Origin: Myxococcales bacterium
GTDB lineage: Bacteria > Myxococcota_C > UBA6777
Assembly: GCA_027005175.1 (NCBI GenBank)
Contig: JALTMC010000391.1
Coordinates: forward strand, 1-17,628
Direction: 5' to 3'
Length of the DNA stretch: 17,628 bases
The notes under the pieces are model-generated. The model was given only the letters and a program-made list of their open reading frames with translations. It made no database searches and was not told where the DNA came from. Each line of letters begins with the position of its first letter. Positions within the stretch are counted from its first letter, which is position 1. Position numbers and translations under genes: made by a program. This document shows positions 14,622 to 17,628 of this stretch, piece by piece.

Positions 14622-14694
14622 GCTGGCGTAGCTCAGTTGGTAGAGCTCCTGATTTGTAATCAGGTGGTCGCGGGTTCAACTCCTGTCGCCAGCT
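14622..14694 (+). tRNA. tRNA-Thr (anticodon TGT)
   Basis: Full 73-nt cloverleaf: acceptor GCTGGCG/CGCCAGC, D stem GCTC/GAGC, anticodon stem CCTGA/TCAGG with loop TTTGTAA, T loop TTCAACT, discriminator T. No CCA is encoded. First of four tRNAs upstream of tuf. Confidence 0.96.
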
Positions 14695-14742
14695 CACTAG
14701 TAAAGCAGACACCGTTTACGACATTTACCTGAATTCATTCTT

Positions 14743-14824
<82 letters not shown>

Positions 14825-14828
14825 CAAA

Positions 14829-14901
14829 GCGGGAATAACTCAGCTGGTAGAGTGATAGCCTTCCAAGCTATATGTCGCGGGTTCGAACCCCGTTTCCCGC
14901 T
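14829..14901 (+). tRNA. tRNA-Gly (anticodon TCC)
   Basis: 73-nt cloverleaf: acceptor GCGGGAA/TTCCCGC, anticodon stem ATAGC/GCTAT with loop CTTCCAA, T arm GCGGG/CCCGT, discriminator T. It begins 4 nt after tRNA-Tyr, so the two are certainly processed from one transcript. Confidence 0.96.
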
Positions 14902-14914
14902 CATTCATGTAAGT

Positions 14915-14987
<73 letters not shown>

Positions 14988-15078
14988 TTCTCAGAAAGTG
15001 AACTAACGAGTCTGCTTTCTAAGTTTCAGGTAAAACAACGAAAAAGCTTGCAAAGTTCGTAAAGATGAGATGAGAGAA

Positions 15079-15109
15079 GTAGAGGGATACCACCCGGGTG
15101 TCCCTCTAC
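15079..15109 (+). promoter_or_regulatory. Strong hairpin in the tRNA-Thr to tuf spacer
   Basis: A 13-bp stem (GTAGAGGGATACC with GGTGTCCCTCTAC, one T-G pair) closes a 5-nt loop, 54 nt before the tuf ATG. No U-run follows, so it is not a classical terminator. A processing site or stabilising 5' structure for tuf mRNA after tRNA excision is more likely. Confidence 0.55.
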
Positions 15110-15163
15110 GTGTGATTTCACTCACTTTGTTCTAATGACCTTCTGTATGGAGCCGAAAGTACA

Positions 15164-16360
<1,197 letters not shown>

Positions 16361-16435
16361 TTTCAGAGAGGTAACCGCCCACAACATAAGTGGGAGAGCG
16401 TCTTTCCTGCTGGTTTTCGAACCAAAGAATAAAAT

Positions 16436-16500
16436 CCCCCTTGAAGCTTTTGTCCTTTTGTGTATAGTAAGGGGTCTTTTGCTTCGTCAAGGGGGTTTTT
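16436..16500 (+). terminator. Terminator-like inverted repeat after tuf
   Basis: CCCCCTTGA (16436-16444) and TCAAGGGGG (16487-16495) are perfect 9-bp complements, and the second arm runs directly into TTTTT (16496-16500). The loop is 42 nt, long for an intrinsic terminator, but arm quality and the T-run are good. A promoter candidate lies inside it. Confidence 0.6.
16441..16468 (+). promoter_or_regulatory. Promoter candidate for trpT-secE-nusG, nested in the tuf terminator
   Basis: TTGAAG (16441-16446) and TATAGT (16463-16468, 5 of 6 to TATAAT) are 16 nt apart. The -35 overlaps the first terminator arm. Transcripts starting about 16475 would contain only the second arm and so could not fold the terminator. 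Confidence 0.55.
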
Positions 16501-16523
16501 GACGCTTTTCTCCATTGTTCTTT

Positions 16524-16596
16524 GGGCTAGTAGCTCTAACGGTAGAGCGGCGGATTCCAAATCCGAAGGTTGGGGGTTCGAATCCCTCCTGGCCTG
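16524..16596 (+). tRNA. tRNA-Trp (anticodon CCA)
   Basis: 73-nt cloverleaf: acceptor GGGCTAG/CTGGCCT (G-T at pair 1 and T-G at pair 5), D stem GCTC/GAGC, anticodon loop TTCCAAA, T arm GGGGG/CCCTC with loop TTCGAAT, discriminator G as usual for Trp. Pair 27-43 is a G-A mismatch. CCA is not encoded. The position between tuf and secE is common in bacteria. Confidence 0.95.
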
Positions 16597-16644
16597 TTTT
16601 GCGAATTTCTTGTTTTGAATGTTTGAAAGATAAAGGGCCCAGAT

Positions 16645-17046
16645 ATGGATAAGAATACGCGTTGGGTAGTACTTGGATATGTAGGGATAGGATTAATCAC
16701 TGCATGGGTACTGATCCAAGGTCTTATCACCACATTCCATTATGTGGGCAAGCAGATCAATGTATACGATCTCAACAAAGAGTTGTTGGGACTGGGTAAT
16801 AACTTTACGGTGGCGCATCTCTCAGGGATCGTCATCACACTGTTGATCGGCTGGTACTGCTGGCGGCGCGACTCTCTCCGCCACGCAGCCCACGAGGTGG
16901 TGGAAGAAATGCGCAAGGTCACATGGCCCACTGGTGCAGAAACTCAAACCGCCACAATCGTAGTTATCGTTGCAACATTTGCAATCACAGCGGTCCTCTT
17001 TCTCTACGATATTTTGTGGGACTGGGCCATGGGATTGATCCTGTAA
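16645..17046 (+). CDS. secE: Preprotein translocase subunit SecE
   Basis: 133 residues with three predicted membrane helices (about 7-30, 56-72, 103-125), the long form as in E. coli rather than the single-helix form. The conserved amphipathic segment EVVEEMRKVTWPTGAE (84-99), with the invariant KVTWP, precedes the last helix, which clamps SecY. It is a core part of the SecYEG channel in the inner membrane. A GGG-containing weak Shine-Dalgarno (AAAGGG) lies about 8 nt before the ATG. nusG follows 91 nt later, in the usual secE-nusG order, and rplK would be expected beyond the window. Confidence 0.95.
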   Translation: MDKNTRWVVLGYVGIGLITAWVLIQGLITTFHYVGKQINVYDLNKELLGLGNNFTVAHLSGIVITLLIGWYCWRRDSLRHAAHEVVEEMRKVTWPTGAETQTATIVVIVATFAITAVLFLYDILWDWAMGLIL

Positions 17047-17077
17047 ACGCAACAATATTCAAGAATAGTTTCCAGAA

Positions 17078-17103
17078 TCACCCGGCTGTGTTCAGTCGGG
17101 TGA
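17078..17103 (+). promoter_or_regulatory. Hairpin in the secE-nusG spacer
   Basis: TCACCCGGCTG, loop TGTT, CAGTCGGGTGA: an 11-bp stem with one G-T pair. No T-run follows, so it is not a simple terminator. It may act as an RNA processing or stability element 34 nt before nusG. Confidence 0.5.
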
Positions 17104-17137
17104 ACATGCATCAACCCTTCGGGACAGAGCAAGGATC

Positions 17138-17628
17138 ATGAGTACAGAACGTTCTCTCAGATGGTATGTCGTACATACCCACTCTGGCTACGAGAAAAGA
17201 GCCAAAGCCAGCCTTCAGCAGCGTATCCACGACGCAGAGATGGAAGGGTTGTTTGGCGACTTAGAAGAAGAGATCCTGATTCCCACCGAAGAAGTGGTTG
17301 AAGTCAAGAAGGGTGAGAAGAAGTCGTCGGAACGGAAGTTCTTTCCGGGCTATATGTTTGTTCGTATGATTATGACGGATGAGTCCTGGCATATGGTGAA
17401 GACAACTCCCAAGATCACAGGATTTTTGGGAACGGGTCCTCGCCCAAGCCCCGTGCCAGAGATGGAGATCCGAAAGATTACACGCCAAATGGAAGAAGGC
17501 GTTCAACGACCCAAACCCCGTGTTGAGTTTGAGCAGGGAGAAGAGGTCAAAGTCATCGAAGGACCCTTTATGAACTTCAATGGTGTGATCGAAGAAGTCA
17601 AACCAGAGAAGAGTAAGCTCCGCGTAAT
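17138..17628 (+). CDS. nusG: Transcription termination/antitermination factor NusG (3' truncated by window end)
   Basis: The visible 163 codons begin MSTERSLRWYVVHTHSGYEKRA, the standard NusG NGN-domain opening. They continue with KFFPGYMFVRM and a V-TTPKITGFLG segment that contacts RNA polymerase, then the linker and the KOW domain (FEQGEEVKVIEGPF-NFNGVIEEV). About 15-20 residues are missing at the C-terminus. It binds RNA polymerase and links it to Rho or ribosomal protein S10 in the cytoplasm. AGGA lies only 2 nt before the ATG, unusually close, so another in-frame start could be used, but the next codons match the family start. It is cotranscribed with secE. Confidence 0.95.
   Translation, partial: MSTERSLRWYVVHTHSGYEKRAKASLQQRIHDAEMEGLFGDLEEEILIPTEEVVEVKKGEKKSSERKFFPGYMFVRMIMTDESWHMVKTTPKITGFLGTGPRPSPVPEMEIRKITRQMEEGVQRPKPRVEFEQGEEVKVIEGPFMNFNGVIEEVKPEKSKLRV

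Noticed and set aside
17078-17103. Terminator between secE and nusG
   Set aside because: The hairpin lacks a T-run, and secE and nusG are normally cotranscribed.

Overview
The window looks like a chromosome segment from a Gram-negative bacterium of the deltaproteobacterial/Myxococcota-Bradymonadota type. This is inferred from three things: large Cys-rich lipoproteins with the ETDVDCGG linker and fibrinogen-like domains, prepilins with the myxobacterial PilA-like body, and the tRNA-tuf-tRNA-secE-nusG order. Exact taxonomy cannot be read by eye.

Left part (1-4549). A signal-less peptidoglycan-binding and lysozyme-like protein (121-1299) sits behind a perfect CRP-type palindrome. Convergent to it is a two-gene minus-strand operon: a Tat-exported two-domain multicopper oxidase, then an outer-membrane beta-barrel-like protein 12 nt downstream, closed by a rho-independent terminator at 1532-1563. 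A 588-nt divergent regulatory region separates this operon from the next gene.

Middle part (4550-11783). A 1459-residue predicted surface lipoprotein dominates. It has 42 tandem four-cysteine units, then a 72-residue ubiquitin-like beta-grasp domain that aligns without gaps to eukaryotic ubiquitin, then two fibrinogen/intelectin-like domains separated by a Cys-rich linker. This architecture is the most unusual thing in the window. After it come an exported, extremely basic protein (69 K/R against 6 D/E), whose upstream DNA carries a 49-bp direct duplication, and two paralogous type IV prepilin-like proteins separated by a repeat-bearing intergenic region.

Right part (11876-17628). A TPR lipoprotein is followed closely by an RlmB-like rRNA 2'-O-methyltransferase. 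Then comes the conserved translation/secretion/transcription block: tRNA-Thr(TGT), tRNA-Tyr(GTA), tRNA-Gly(TCC), tRNA-Thr(GGT), tuf, tRNA-Trp(CCA), secE and the 5' part of nusG, which runs off the window. The tuf terminator and a promoter for trpT-secE-nusG appear to be nested in the same 65 nt. The accessory genes on the left are mostly envelope or surface genes, while the right end is core housekeeping.
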